The translations under genes and the position numbers were made by a program. From assembly GCF_021088345.1 (NCBI RefSeq), contig NZ_CP088156.1, positions 7,059,001-7,123,000 on the forward strand: a stretch of 64,000 nt of DNA, written 5' to 3'. Position 1 is the first letter of the stretch. Every line of letters begins with the position of its first letter. The notes beneath the pieces are model-generated. The model had not been told where the DNA came from. It worked only from the letters and a program-made list of their open reading frames with translations, and did no database searches. Positions 52,887-61,507 of this stretch are shown here, piece after piece. The DNA is from Bradyrhizobium ontarionense (lineage in GTDB: Bacteria > Pseudomonadota > Alphaproteobacteria > Rhizobiales > Xanthobacteraceae).

Positions 52887-54104
52887 ATGGATCGGATCAC
52901 GCCTTCGCTGTTGACCTCGCGACGGCACTTGCTGCTGGCGGGCGCGTCCTTTGCCGCCTGGGCCTACGTGCCGAAATTCGCCCGCGCCGCCGACCAGCGC
53001 GACCCGCGGCTGATCGTCGTGATCCTGCGTGGCGCGCTCGACGGGCTCGCCACCGTCGCGCCGATCGGCGACCCTGACTACGCCGGCCTGCATGGCGCGA
53101 TCGCGCTCACGGCGGACGGGCCGCATCCGGCGCTTCCGCTCGATTCGTTCTTTGCGCTGCATCCGTCGATGCCGGAATTCGCGCGCATGTACCGCGACAA
53201 GCAGGCGGCGGTCATTCATGCGGTCGCAACGTCCTATCGCGAACGTTCGCATTTCGACGGCCAGGACGTGCTCGAAAGCGGCTTCGCCGGTCCCGGTCGC
53301 GTGCAATCGGGTTGGCTCAACCGTGCGCTGGAAGCGCTGCCGCGCGGCCCACGCGTCGCCGGTGCGCTCGCGGTTGGACCGACGGCACCGCTGGTGCTGC
53401 GCGGCGCCGCGCCCACGGTCGGTTGGGCGCCGGTGACCTTGCCGCAGGCCGACGACGACACCGCGATGCGGCTGGTCGATCTCTATGCGCATCGCGATCC
53501 CGCACTCGCCGCGGCGCTGTCGCAGGGACTGAAGCTGGAGAAAGTTGCGTTCGGCGACGACATGAAGCCGAAGCCGGGCGGCAACCAGATCACGGCGATG
53601 CGCCAGGTGGCGCGCGGCGCGGCGAAACTGATGGCGGCCGATGACGGCCCGCGCATTGCGGCGCTGGCGTTCGACGGCTGGGACACGCACGCCAACGAGG
53701 GCGGCGCGGCCGGACGGCTCGCGCAGCTGTTGTCGGGCCTCGATGGTTCGCTTGCGGAATTCGAGAGCGGGCTCGGGCCGCGCTGGCGCGATACGGTGGT
53801 CGTGGTCGCGACCGAGTTCGGGCGCACGGCGAAGATCAACGGCACGCAGGGTACCGATCACGGTACGGGCACGATTGCGCTGCTGGCCGGCGGCGCGGTC
53901 AAGGGCGGCCGGGTGATTGCCGACTGGCCGACGCTCAAGATGGCGAGCCTCTATCAAGGCCGCGACCTCGCGCCGACGACGGATCTGCGCGCGGTGTTCA
54001 AGGGCGTGCTCGCCGACCATCTCGGGCTGAGCGAGCGCGCACTGGCCGACAACGTATTTCCCGAGAGCACAGCCCTGAAGCCGATCAAGGGGCTCGTCGC
54101 GTAG
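52887..54104 (+). CDS. DUF1501 family exported protein
   Basis: This is a protein of about 405 residues with a twin-arginine signal (LTSRRHLLLAGASFAAWAYV) cleaved near residue 36. It shows the DUF1501 pattern: LIVVILRGALDGLATVAPIG, RERSHFDGQDVLESG, FDGWDTHANEGG and VVVATEFGRTAKINGTQGTDHGT. The fold resembles sulfatases/alkaline phosphatases. ATG 52887 is 6 bp after AGGAG; ATG 52881 overlaps the upstream stop. Partner of the DUF1800 protein. Confidence 0.93.
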   Translation: MDRITPSLLTSRRHLLLAGASFAAWAYVPKFARAADQRDPRLIVVILRGALDGLATVAPIGDPDYAGLHGAIALTADGPHPALPLDSFFALHPSMPEFARMYRDKQAAVIHAVATSYRERSHFDGQDVLESGFAGPGRVQSGWLNRALEALPRGPRVAGALAVGPTAPLVLRGAAPTVGWAPVTLPQADDDTAMRLVDLYAHRDPALAAALSQGLKLEKVAFGDDMKPKPGGNQITAMRQVARGAAKLMAADDGPRIAALAFDGWDTHANEGGAAGRLAQLLSGLDGSLAEFESGLGPRWRDTVVVVATEFGRTAKINGTQGTDHGTGTIALLAGGAVKGGRVIADWPTLKMASLYQGRDLAPTTDLRAVFKGVLADHLGLSERALADNVFPESTALKPIKGLVA

Positions 54105-54245
54105 CGCCAGCCGGCATCCGCGTGGATCATGGCTGCCGTCGGTTGCTCAAAACATCGTGGCATCGGCGACGATCACCGCAGGCGCATCGCGGCGTGAAGT
54201 CTGCTATCCCTGGGGACAGCGGCAAGTACCCCTCAGGAGATCAAC

Positions 54246-54566
54246 ATGTTCATCGCCATGAATCGTTTTCGGATTGCCAAGGGTTCGGAGGCCGCCTTCG
54301 AGCAGGTCTGGCTGTCGCGCGACAGCCATCTCGACAAGGTGCCGGGCTTCGTCGAATTTCATCTGCTGAGAGGACCCGAGGCCGAGGACCACACGCTCTA
54401 TGCCTCGCACACGATCTGGGCGTCGAAAGCCGCCTTCGAAGACTGGACCAAGTCGGACGCCTTCCGCGCCGCGCACAAGGGCGCCGGCGACAACAAGCCG
54501 CTCTATCTCGGCCCGCCGCAGTTCGAGGGTTTCGAGGTGCGCCAGACGGTGGGCGGGAGGAAGTGA
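54246..54566 (+). CDS. IsdG/HmuQ-like heme-degrading monooxygenase
   Basis: This 106-residue ABM-fold protein contains FIAMNRFRIAKGSEAAFEQV (2-21), with the Asn typical of heme-binding IsdG proteins, then PGFVEFHLLRGP and LYASHTIWASKAAFEDWTKS with the likely heme-ligand His and catalytic Trp. It resembles HmuQ/HmuD of Bradyrhizobium japonicum, which degrade heme. No heme uptake genes are adjacent in the window. The assignment to HmuQ is by similarity of pattern. Confidence 0.82.
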   Translation: MFIAMNRFRIAKGSEAAFEQVWLSRDSHLDKVPGFVEFHLLRGPEAEDHTLYASHTIWASKAAFEDWTKSDAFRAAHKGAGDNKPLYLGPPQFEGFEVRQTVGGRK

Positions 54567-54604
54567 GATTGTTGTATCACTGAGGCACGCTGTCCCGGCA
54601 CGGA

Positions 54605-54672
54605 CGGTGCAACCTCTCCCCGCTCTTTGCGGGGAGAGGTCGGATTGCGCAAGCAATCCGGGTGAGGGGCAT
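54605..54672. repeat. Palindromic repeat (CTCTCCCCGCTCTTTGCGGGGAGAG family)
   Basis: The first hairpin is CTCTCCCCGCTCTTTGCGGGGAGAG. A second is GGATTGCGCAAGCAATCC, followed by GGGTGAGGGGC. The same order of units is found at about 3870-3920 between coxM and coxS. Confidence 0.85.
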
Positions 54673-54677
54673 GGCAT

Positions 54678-55027
54678 ATGCGGGGCCAAGATCGGAAGTC
54701 CATCGGACTCGCACGGCGTCTCCGCGTCGATCAGACGAACGCGGAGACGGTGCTGTGGAACAAGATTCGAAACCGCCAGGTTGACGGTCATAAATTCGTT
54801 CGGCAGCTTCCGTTGCCGGATACATCTGCGATTTCGTGTGTCGAGAGAAATGCTTGATCATCGAGGTCGACGGCGGGCAGCACAGCGAGTCGAAGCAGGA
54901 TGTTGTTCGCGACCGTCGTTTGGCGGAGGAAGGATATCGGGTTCTCCGCTTCTGGAACAACGATGTTCTGGGAAACATCGAGGGTGTACTCTTGGCAATT
55001 CAGCGCGAGCTGATGAGCGAAGAGTAG
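54678..55027 (+). pseudogene. DUF559-family protein with a single-base deletion
   Basis: The first half reads MRGQDRKSIGLARRLRVDQT, NAETVLWNKIRNRQVDGHKF and VRQLPLP. Near 54822 the frame moves by one base, after which GYICDFVCREKCLIIEVDGG, QHSESKQDVV and EEGYRVLRFWNNDVL follow to a stop at 55025-55027. Together they give a full-length DUF559 (about 116 residues, Vsr-like endonuclease fold). The total of 350 bp is one base short of a whole number of codons. Confidence 0.85.
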
Positions 55028-55059
55028 CTCGTCTTGAGACTAATACTTCCCGTGCGTCT

Positions 55060-55111
55060 GCCCCTCACCCCAACCCTCTCCCCGTAAAGAACGGGGAGAG
55101 GGAGCGCACCG
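55060..55111. repeat. Palindromic repeat (CCCCTCACCCC-CTCTCCCCGT-ACGGGGAGAG family)
   Basis: It is nearly the same unit as at about 3955-4003: GTCTGCCCCTCACCCCAACC, CTCTCCCCGTAAAGAACGGG and GAGAGGGAGCGCACC. A modified relative lies in frame in uvrB. No gene lies between 55028 and 55297. Confidence 0.88.
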
Positions 55112-55297
55112 TGCTCGCGGTTGCGGCTCCAATCCGAATATCAGGACTTCGGTCAACGCCAAAAAAAATGCGGCCCCGGTCAGAGACGGCGACTGACGGG
55201 GACCGCTGAAACGCGTGACCGGTGACGGGGGGTCTGATCAGGCGCTCGATGGAGCGTAGGCGCGCGGCGTGACGGCCGCGTGACAGCATCTCGCGGC

Positions 55298-55759
55298 TCA
55301 CACGGTCTTGCGGTAGACGATGAAGCCCGAGCGTTCGGCGACCTTGTCGTAGAGGGCCTGCGCCGTGATGTTGGTCTCGTGGGTCTGCCAATACACGCGC
55401 GCGACGCCGGCCGTCCGCGCCTGCGCATAGACCGCTTCGATCAACGCGCGCCCCACGCCCTTGCCGCGCGCGGCTTCGGTCGTGAAGAGATCGTTCAGAT
55501 AGCAGAGCGGCACGATCGAGGTCGTGGCGCGATGAAACAGATAATGCGCAAGGCCGAGCAGCTCTCCGTCGCGCTCGGCCACCAACGCATGCACCGGCTC
55601 GTCGGCGTCGAAGAAGCGCGTCCAGGTCGCGGCTGTGATCTCCGCGGGCAGCGCGGTCGGCCCTGACCGGCCATAGAAGGCGTTATAGCCGTCCCACAAC
55701 GGCATCCAGTGATCGTAGTCCTCGCGCGCAATGGCACGAATGGTGAGCGCGTCAGTCAT
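55298..55759 (-). CDS. GNAT-family N-acetyltransferase
   Basis: This 153-residue acetyltransferase has LLGLAHYLFH, the acetyl-CoA-binding motif LFTTEAARGKGVGRALIEAV (about 90-109) with R/Q-x-x-G-x-G/A read as ARGKGVG, and the terminal VYWQTHETNITAQALYDKVA segment. The substrate is unknown. It is read from the strand opposite the flanking repeats. Confidence 0.9.
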   Translation of the reverse strand: MTDALTIRAIAREDYDHWMPLWDGYNAFYGRSGPTALPAEITAATWTRFFDADEPVHALVAERDGELLGLAHYLFHRATTSIVPLCYLNDLFTTEAARGKGVGRALIEAVYAQARTAGVARVYWQTHETNITAQALYDKVAERSGFIVYRKTV

Positions 55760-55819
55760 CAGGGCTTCGCCGCCTGTTCGAAGTTCGATAGCCCTCGATA
55801 CGCGCCGTTGCGCCTCCGA

Positions 55820-56005
55820 TCAATCGGTCACGGGCGCATCGCAGAGGTTCGGGTTCATCAGTTGTGCCTGGACCACCGGCCCTTCGTTGAGCGGCCAAAG
55901 CGATACTTCGCCACGCCGCTCGATCAGGAGCAGCAGTGACGCCGCCAGCAGGATCGCGAGTGCCAGAGTCAAGGCAACGATTACGACCGTTGATTTCATC
56001 GCCAT
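55820..56005 (-). CDS. Small membrane-anchored protein
   Basis: This 61-residue protein has one N-terminal hydrophobic segment (TVVIVALTLALAILLAASLL) and a short tail with PLNEGPVVQAQLMNPNLCDA. ATG 56005 is chosen. It starts 60 bp after the GNAT gene start on the same strand and may share its transcript. Function unknown. Confidence 0.6.
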   Translation of the reverse strand: MAMKSTVVIVALTLALAILLAASLLLLIERRGEVSLWPLNEGPVVQAQLMNPNLCDAPVTD

Positions 56006-56520
56006 TTGGAGCGCGAGACAATCATCGCCTGTTGTCGCGAAATCCGCGAAGGGTTGTCAAAAGGGCTTCCTGCTAAGCGGGTATTGACATGATGGCCCGG
56101 AACGACACCATGACGATGGTGACGCTGACACCCAACGAGAGTGTGCTCGCCGCGATGGTTGCGACCACTGCGGTCGTCAGGCGGGGTGAGAGGGTGAGCG
56201 TGGCGTTGTGGTGAAAGCCGCTGATCGTTGCGTGGAAGGGCTCTTCACGGTGTTCCGGTTCCTGCGGCGACGTGTGGCCGCGGACCCAACTGAACTTCGA
56301 AACCGAAGCACGACGCCACCGGTACATGAAGTCGAAATCCCTTACCCCTACATCCGCGAGCGAATCACTCGCAGAGGTAAATTCTAAGGTAACGCTGGGC
56401 AGGATTGCGGCGGTGGGCTGCTGAAAGCGGCAAAAGCGTGGCGGTTGCGGTATTTGTTCCCGCCAAGGGGTGTATTTTCCCCGCTGCTCTACGGGGAGGC
56501 GGTAGTCTTACGGTGACGGA
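56006..56520. other. Intergenic region with a doubtful short reading frame
   Basis: This 515-bp stretch has no firm gene. A minus-strand frame at 56073-56327 (84 residues) has one hydrophobic stretch at its C-terminal end (LTTAVVATIAASTLSLGVSV) but no clear start context, so it is not called. A short hairpin CCCCG... CGGGG near 56479-56497 may be a transcript end for the GST gene. Confidence 0.4.
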
Positions 56521-57171
56521 TCAATCGTAGTCGGCCGCGATTCCGGCCGAGTCGATCAGCGCCGGCTGCCAGTTCATCGTCACGAAACCGGGCGCCTGCT
56601 CGACCCGGCGCAGCCAGCTGCGGATTTTCGGGAACGTCGACAGATCGAACTCGCAGCGGTCGGCCACGTGGGTGTAGCCGTAGAGCGCGATGTCGGCGAC
56701 CGTCAGCTGTCGGGCAGCGAAGTAGTCGTTGCTCTTGAGGTGGTTCTCCATCACCTGCAGCGCCGCGTAGCCGCGCTCCATCCAGTCTTCCAGCGCATGG
56801 GTCTGCAGGTCTCGCCCGCCCTTCACGAGCAGCAGCCAGAAATAGGCCGCCCCGATGTTCGGCTCGAGCGCATGCTGTTCGAAGAACATCCATTGCAGCG
56901 CTTCGGCGCGTTCGATTCGCGCCTCCGGCACCAACGGGGTGCCGCCCGCGACGTACCAGAGGATCGCATTGGACTCGGCGATGTAGCGATCGTCGCCGAC
57001 CTCCAGCAGCGGCACCTGGCCGCTCGGATTCTTGGCGAGGAATTCCGGCGTGCGGCTCTCACCGCGCAGGATGTCGACCTCGATCGCCTGATAAGGCGCG
57101 TTCAAAAGCGCGAGCGCAAGGCGGACCTTGTAGCTGTTGCCCGACCGCTGCATCGAATAGAGCTTATACAT
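56521..57171 (-). CDS. Glutathione S-transferase
   Basis: This 216-residue GST has YSMQRSGNSYKVRLALALLN in the N-terminal thioredoxin-like domain with the catalytic-type Ser near residue 9, PSGQVPLLEVGD with the cis-Pro, and ESNAILWYVA with the glutathione-binding Glu-Ser. A helical C-terminal domain holds QLTVADIALYGYTHVAD with the N-capping box. ATG 57171 is chosen because the family starts there. The substrate is unknown. Confidence 0.93.
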   Translation of the reverse strand: MYKLYSMQRSGNSYKVRLALALLNAPYQAIEVDILRGESRTPEFLAKNPSGQVPLLEVGDDRYIAESNAILWYVAGGTPLVPEARIERAEALQWMFFEQHALEPNIGAAYFWLLLVKGGRDLQTHALEDWMERGYAALQVMENHLKSNDYFAARQLTVADIALYGYTHVADRCEFDLSTFPKIRSWLRRVEQAPGFVTMNWQPALIDSAGIAADYD

Positions 57172-57364
57172 CCGGCCATTTCGAGTTCGAGGAATCATCG
57201 TGTTCGAAGCATCGTACATCTGGACGCCAAATCGTCCCGCAATGCGGCCAGACAATGATGCCGATGGGCGCAGGCCGCAAGAGCCGACGGATGGAAAAAG
57301 TCGAAAAGCGCTACTGCAGTGCACTCTCAAACAACAACTTTCCATCAACTTCAAACAATCGAGA

Positions 57365-58597
57365 TCACGCCCGCGCGATGCGCGCCTGTTCTCCGATCTC
57401 GGATGCGCGATCGGTCAGCGCGCGGCGCAAGGTCAGTGCAAATAGCGCCATCAGCACGATCAGGCCGAGCGGGATGGTCGTCAGCCCGGCGACGCTGCGT
57501 GACAGCAGCGGCACGATCCAGGCGGCCGCGAGCAGGCTGAGCTCATAGTCCCGAAAGCCGTGGGCCAAGCCATGCCGGACGAAGAAGATGATCGCGACCG
57601 CCAGCACCACGAGGTCATAGTCGAGGACGTAAGGTGTCGCCAGCAGGCTCGCACTTGCCAGCGCCGAGGCCTTGAGATCGAAGGCCGTGTCGCTCTGCCA
57701 GAGCCAGGCGAGGCCGGCCGCGAGAGACACCGCCAGCATGGCCTGCACCGCATAGGCGGTACGAACATCGACGCCCCAGTGACGCGCAGCCGAGAATGCC
57801 GACTGGATCTTTTCCCAGCCGGTGCCGCCTTGCTCGAGGACGACCGTCTGGGTGAATGTCATCGACTGGAAGAAGGCATGCCAGACCTCGCTGCCGAGCG
57901 CGGCGAAGCTGATCGCGACCAGTGCTGTCACCGTGGCGGCTGCGGCTGCGATCGTCGGCCAGCGTCCGCCCGCGACCAGCGCGACCGGGATGAGGACGCC
58001 GAATTGCGGCTTGTAGGCGAGAAACCCGATCAGAATGCCCGCGACCCAGGGCCTGCTCCGCTCCATGAGCAGCAGCGCGCCGCCGAGCAGGCCTGCGGTG
58101 AAGAACGCGTTCTGGCCGTGGCCGATGTTGACGAAGACGGCAGGAAAGGCCGCAGCGACCAGGAGAGTTTCGCGACGCGGCAGGATTGCGCGCATGACAG
58201 CCAGATAGGCGAGCAGGCTCGACACCACCCAGAGCGCCAGCCCGCCGGCATAGGGCAGCATGGCCGTGATGGCGGCGATCGCGAAGAAGAAGGGTGGATA
58301 GTGCCAGCCGAAGAACGGTACGTCGCGGCCATCGAACACGGCCTTTTCCATCGCATGCTGCAGCGGCGGGTCGTAGGCGTCGGCCGACTTGCCGTGAAGG
58401 GTCAGCACGCCTGCCGCATACACGTTGGAGAAGTCGGTGCCGATCGGCTTGCCATTGCGGTCGACCAGTCCATCGGACAGCGCGATCCAGCCTGCGATCG
58501 CAACGATCGTGAGCGCGAGCAGGAGCCGGCTGTAGGTCGTGATCCGCGCCGGCGTCAGCCAGCCGCCTGATCGCAGAGCGCACCCGATATCGGTCAT
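57365..58597 (-). CDS. DUF2029/GT87-like membrane glycosyltransferase
   Basis: This 410-residue integral membrane protein has about 10 hydrophobic segments. The N-terminal region contains GTDFSNVYAAG and AYDPPLQHAMEKAVF, then GWHYPPFFFAI, the pattern of DUF2029/GT87 alpha-mannosyltransferase-like proteins that use polyprenyl-phosphate sugars. The Asp in the TDFSN context is the likely catalytic residue by family comparison. Donor and acceptor are unknown. It is divergent from the aminotransferase gene. Confidence 0.88.
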   Translation of the reverse strand: MTDIGCALRSGGWLTPARITTYSRLLLALTIVAIAGWIALSDGLVDRNGKPIGTDFSNVYAAGVLTLHGKSADAYDPPLQHAMEKAVFDGRDVPFFGWHYPPFFFAIAAITAMLPYAGGLALWVVSSLLAYLAVMRAILPRRETLLVAAAFPAVFVNIGHGQNAFFTAGLLGGALLLMERSRPWVAGILIGFLAYKPQFGVLIPVALVAGGRWPTIAAAAATVTALVAISFAALGSEVWHAFFQSMTFTQTVVLEQGGTGWEKIQSAFSAARHWGVDVRTAYAVQAMLAVSLAAGLAWLWQSDTAFDLKASALASASLLATPYVLDYDLVVLAVAIIFFVRHGLAHGFRDYELSLLAAAWIVPLLSRSVAGLTTIPLGLIVLMALFALTLRRALTDRASEIGEQARIARA

Positions 58598-58777
58598 TTC
58601 GGCCTGAAAATGTGAACGATCGTTCCGGCAGCCTAGCCGGGGCGGCTTTAACGTTCCCTAAAGTCTTGGGAGCCATGTGCCCAAGCTTCTTGCGATGCCG
58701 CGCTGCGGGCCTTACAAACGGGCGTTTCCCTGACATGACTGGTCGTGGCCGAACAGTGATCCACGACGCCTGCATAG

Positions 58778-59989
<1,212 letters not shown>

Positions 59990-60035
59990 TCTGGCAACAG
60001 CGACCTCCGAATCTCCGGCAGCCAAGTTCCGCCCA

Positions 60036-60070
60036 GAAAAGCGCCATGTTTTGAACATGGCGCTTTTCTT
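60036..60070 (+). terminator. Strong intrinsic terminator after aatA
   Basis: A perfect 15-bp stem GAAAAGCGCCATGTT / AACATGGCGCTTTTC with a 3-nt loop is followed by TT. It starts 46 bp after the aatA stop. The A-run on the 5' side and T-run on the 3' side make it potentially bidirectional. Confidence 0.93.
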
Positions 60071-60110
60071 GTGTCCGGCGGTAAGTTCAGTGGTGTGGGA
60101 TTGGAGTTCG

Positions 60111-60635
60111 ATGCGGCTGCTCCTGCTGTCGATCGCGTTCGTAGTGATGATCATGCCGCTCGCGCAGGCCCGTCAGGACGGGCCCACACGCGCCGGCGTG
60201 CTCGAATGCCTGGGGCGCAGGAATTCCGGCCAGCTCGTGACGTCGCACGCCCGCTTGCGCTGTATGTTTCGCAGCCAGGGTCACGAGCCGGAACGTTATG
60301 TCGCGAAGGTCCGCCGTTACGGCGTCGACCTCGGACTGACGGACGAGACCCGGATGGCGTGGGCCGTCAACGCGCCGGTCAACGATTTCGGTCGCAGCGA
60401 GCTGCGCGGACGCTACGGCGGATTGGCCGCCAATGCCGCGGCCATTGTCGGCTTCGGCGGCAACTTCCTGCTCGGCGGATCGAACCGGGCTCCGGCGCTG
60501 CAGCCGATCAGCCTGCAGGGTCAGACCGGCTTGAATCTGGCTGCCGGCGTCACCGAGGTCGAGCTGGTGCCGGTGCTGCCGATGCACCCGAGTCCGAGCC
60601 GTTCATCATCGTACTTCTCCAGGTTCTATCGCTGA
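60111..60635 (+). CDS. DUF992 family exported protein, copy 1
   Basis: This 174-residue protein has a signal peptide (LLLLSIAFVVMIMPLAQARQ) and a DUF992 domain with GVLECLGRRNSG, CMFRSQGHEPERYVAKVRRY, GVDLGLTDETRMAWAV, RYGGLAANAAAIVGFGG and LLGGSNRAPALQPISLQGQT. The domain is beta-rich, with two cysteines (in LEC and RCMF) probably disulfide-bonded. The extra C-terminal tail is Pro/Ser-rich. Function unknown. A paralogue follows in tandem. Confidence 0.93.
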   Translation: MRLLLLSIAFVVMIMPLAQARQDGPTRAGVLECLGRRNSGQLVTSHARLRCMFRSQGHEPERYVAKVRRYGVDLGLTDETRMAWAVNAPVNDFGRSELRGRYGGLAANAAAIVGFGGNFLLGGSNRAPALQPISLQGQTGLNLAAGVTEVELVPVLPMHPSPSRSSSYFSRFYR

Positions 60636-60842
60636 GCGATCTCGCCACGCGTGCAATCGTCTCGTCCAGGCGAACGCCTCGCATGCGCCGTTGCGTTCGA
60701 GCAACGCGATTGAACCGCGCAAGATCAACGCGCGACGAATCTGGTGCAGCTATGCGCCCTGTGCCATAGATGTGACGGCCTGCCATCAAGCTCCCGATCG
60801 ACGGGCCTGCATCACCTCTTTCATTTCAGCCGGAGTTTATTC

Positions 60843-61313
60843 ATGCGCTCGACCATCCTCGCCGGGCTCGCCGCTATGGTCCTCTGCATCGCCGGCGCCG
60901 CCCAGGCGCAAGATCGCGTGCGGATCGGTGTCCTCGAATGCCGCGGCGGCGCCAGCATCGGGTTCATCGTCGGCTCGGTCACCCATCTCGGCTGCGTGCT
61001 GCGCGCCGACGGACTGCCGGAGGACCGCTATGTCGCGACCATCCGCAAGGTGGGCGTCGATCTCGGCATCACGCAGGAATCGCTGCTCGCCTGGGTGGTC
61101 TATGCGCCGGTCGCGCGGCTGGGTGCAGGCGATCTCTCCGGCGACTATGCCGGCGCGCAGGGCTCGGCTTCGGTCGGCGTCGGCCTTGGCGGCAACGTCC
61201 TGATCGGCGGCTCGGCCAACTCGATCGCGCTGCAGCCGCTCAGCGTGCAGGGCCAGGTCGGCCTCGCGGTCTCGGCGGGACTGGAAAGCCTCGAGCTGCG
61301 TCCCGGCCGCTGA
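60843..61313 (+). CDS. DUF992 family exported protein, copy 2
   Basis: This 156-residue paralogue of the preceding protein has a signal peptide (MRSTILAGLAAMVLCIAGAA, cleavage after AQA) and the same segments: GVLECRGGASIGFIVGSV, GCVLRADGLPEDRYVATI, GVDLGITQESLLAWVV, then DYAGAQGSASVGVGLGGNV and LIGGSANSIALQPLSVQGQ. It ends at the DUF992 domain without the extra tail. The two copies are about half identical by eye, so the duplication is not recent. Confidence 0.94.
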   Translation: MRSTILAGLAAMVLCIAGAAQAQDRVRIGVLECRGGASIGFIVGSVTHLGCVLRADGLPEDRYVATIRKVGVDLGITQESLLAWVVYAPVARLGAGDLSGDYAGAQGSASVGVGLGGNVLIGGSANSIALQPLSVQGQVGLAVSAGLESLELRPGR

Positions 61314-61507
61314 TCTGCCCTTTGTGGTGAACAGGTACTGCTTCCGATAGGCATTCTTCCCGCAATTGTGCGGGAGGGAGTGGCGCAGGCCCCGCACCGC
61401 AGCAACGTTTTTCGCGTCCTTCCCGCTTGCCAAAGCGGCTGGTCAGGCAGAGCATTCGGCTTTGCCGACCCAATCACGGGCCGAGCTCCAGAAGAAGGAG
61501 GCGGCGA

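Noticed and set aside
56073..56327. 84-residue minus-strand frame with a C-terminal hydrophobic segment
   Set aside because: It has no ribosome site or recognisable family, and its basic N-terminal half looks non-coding.
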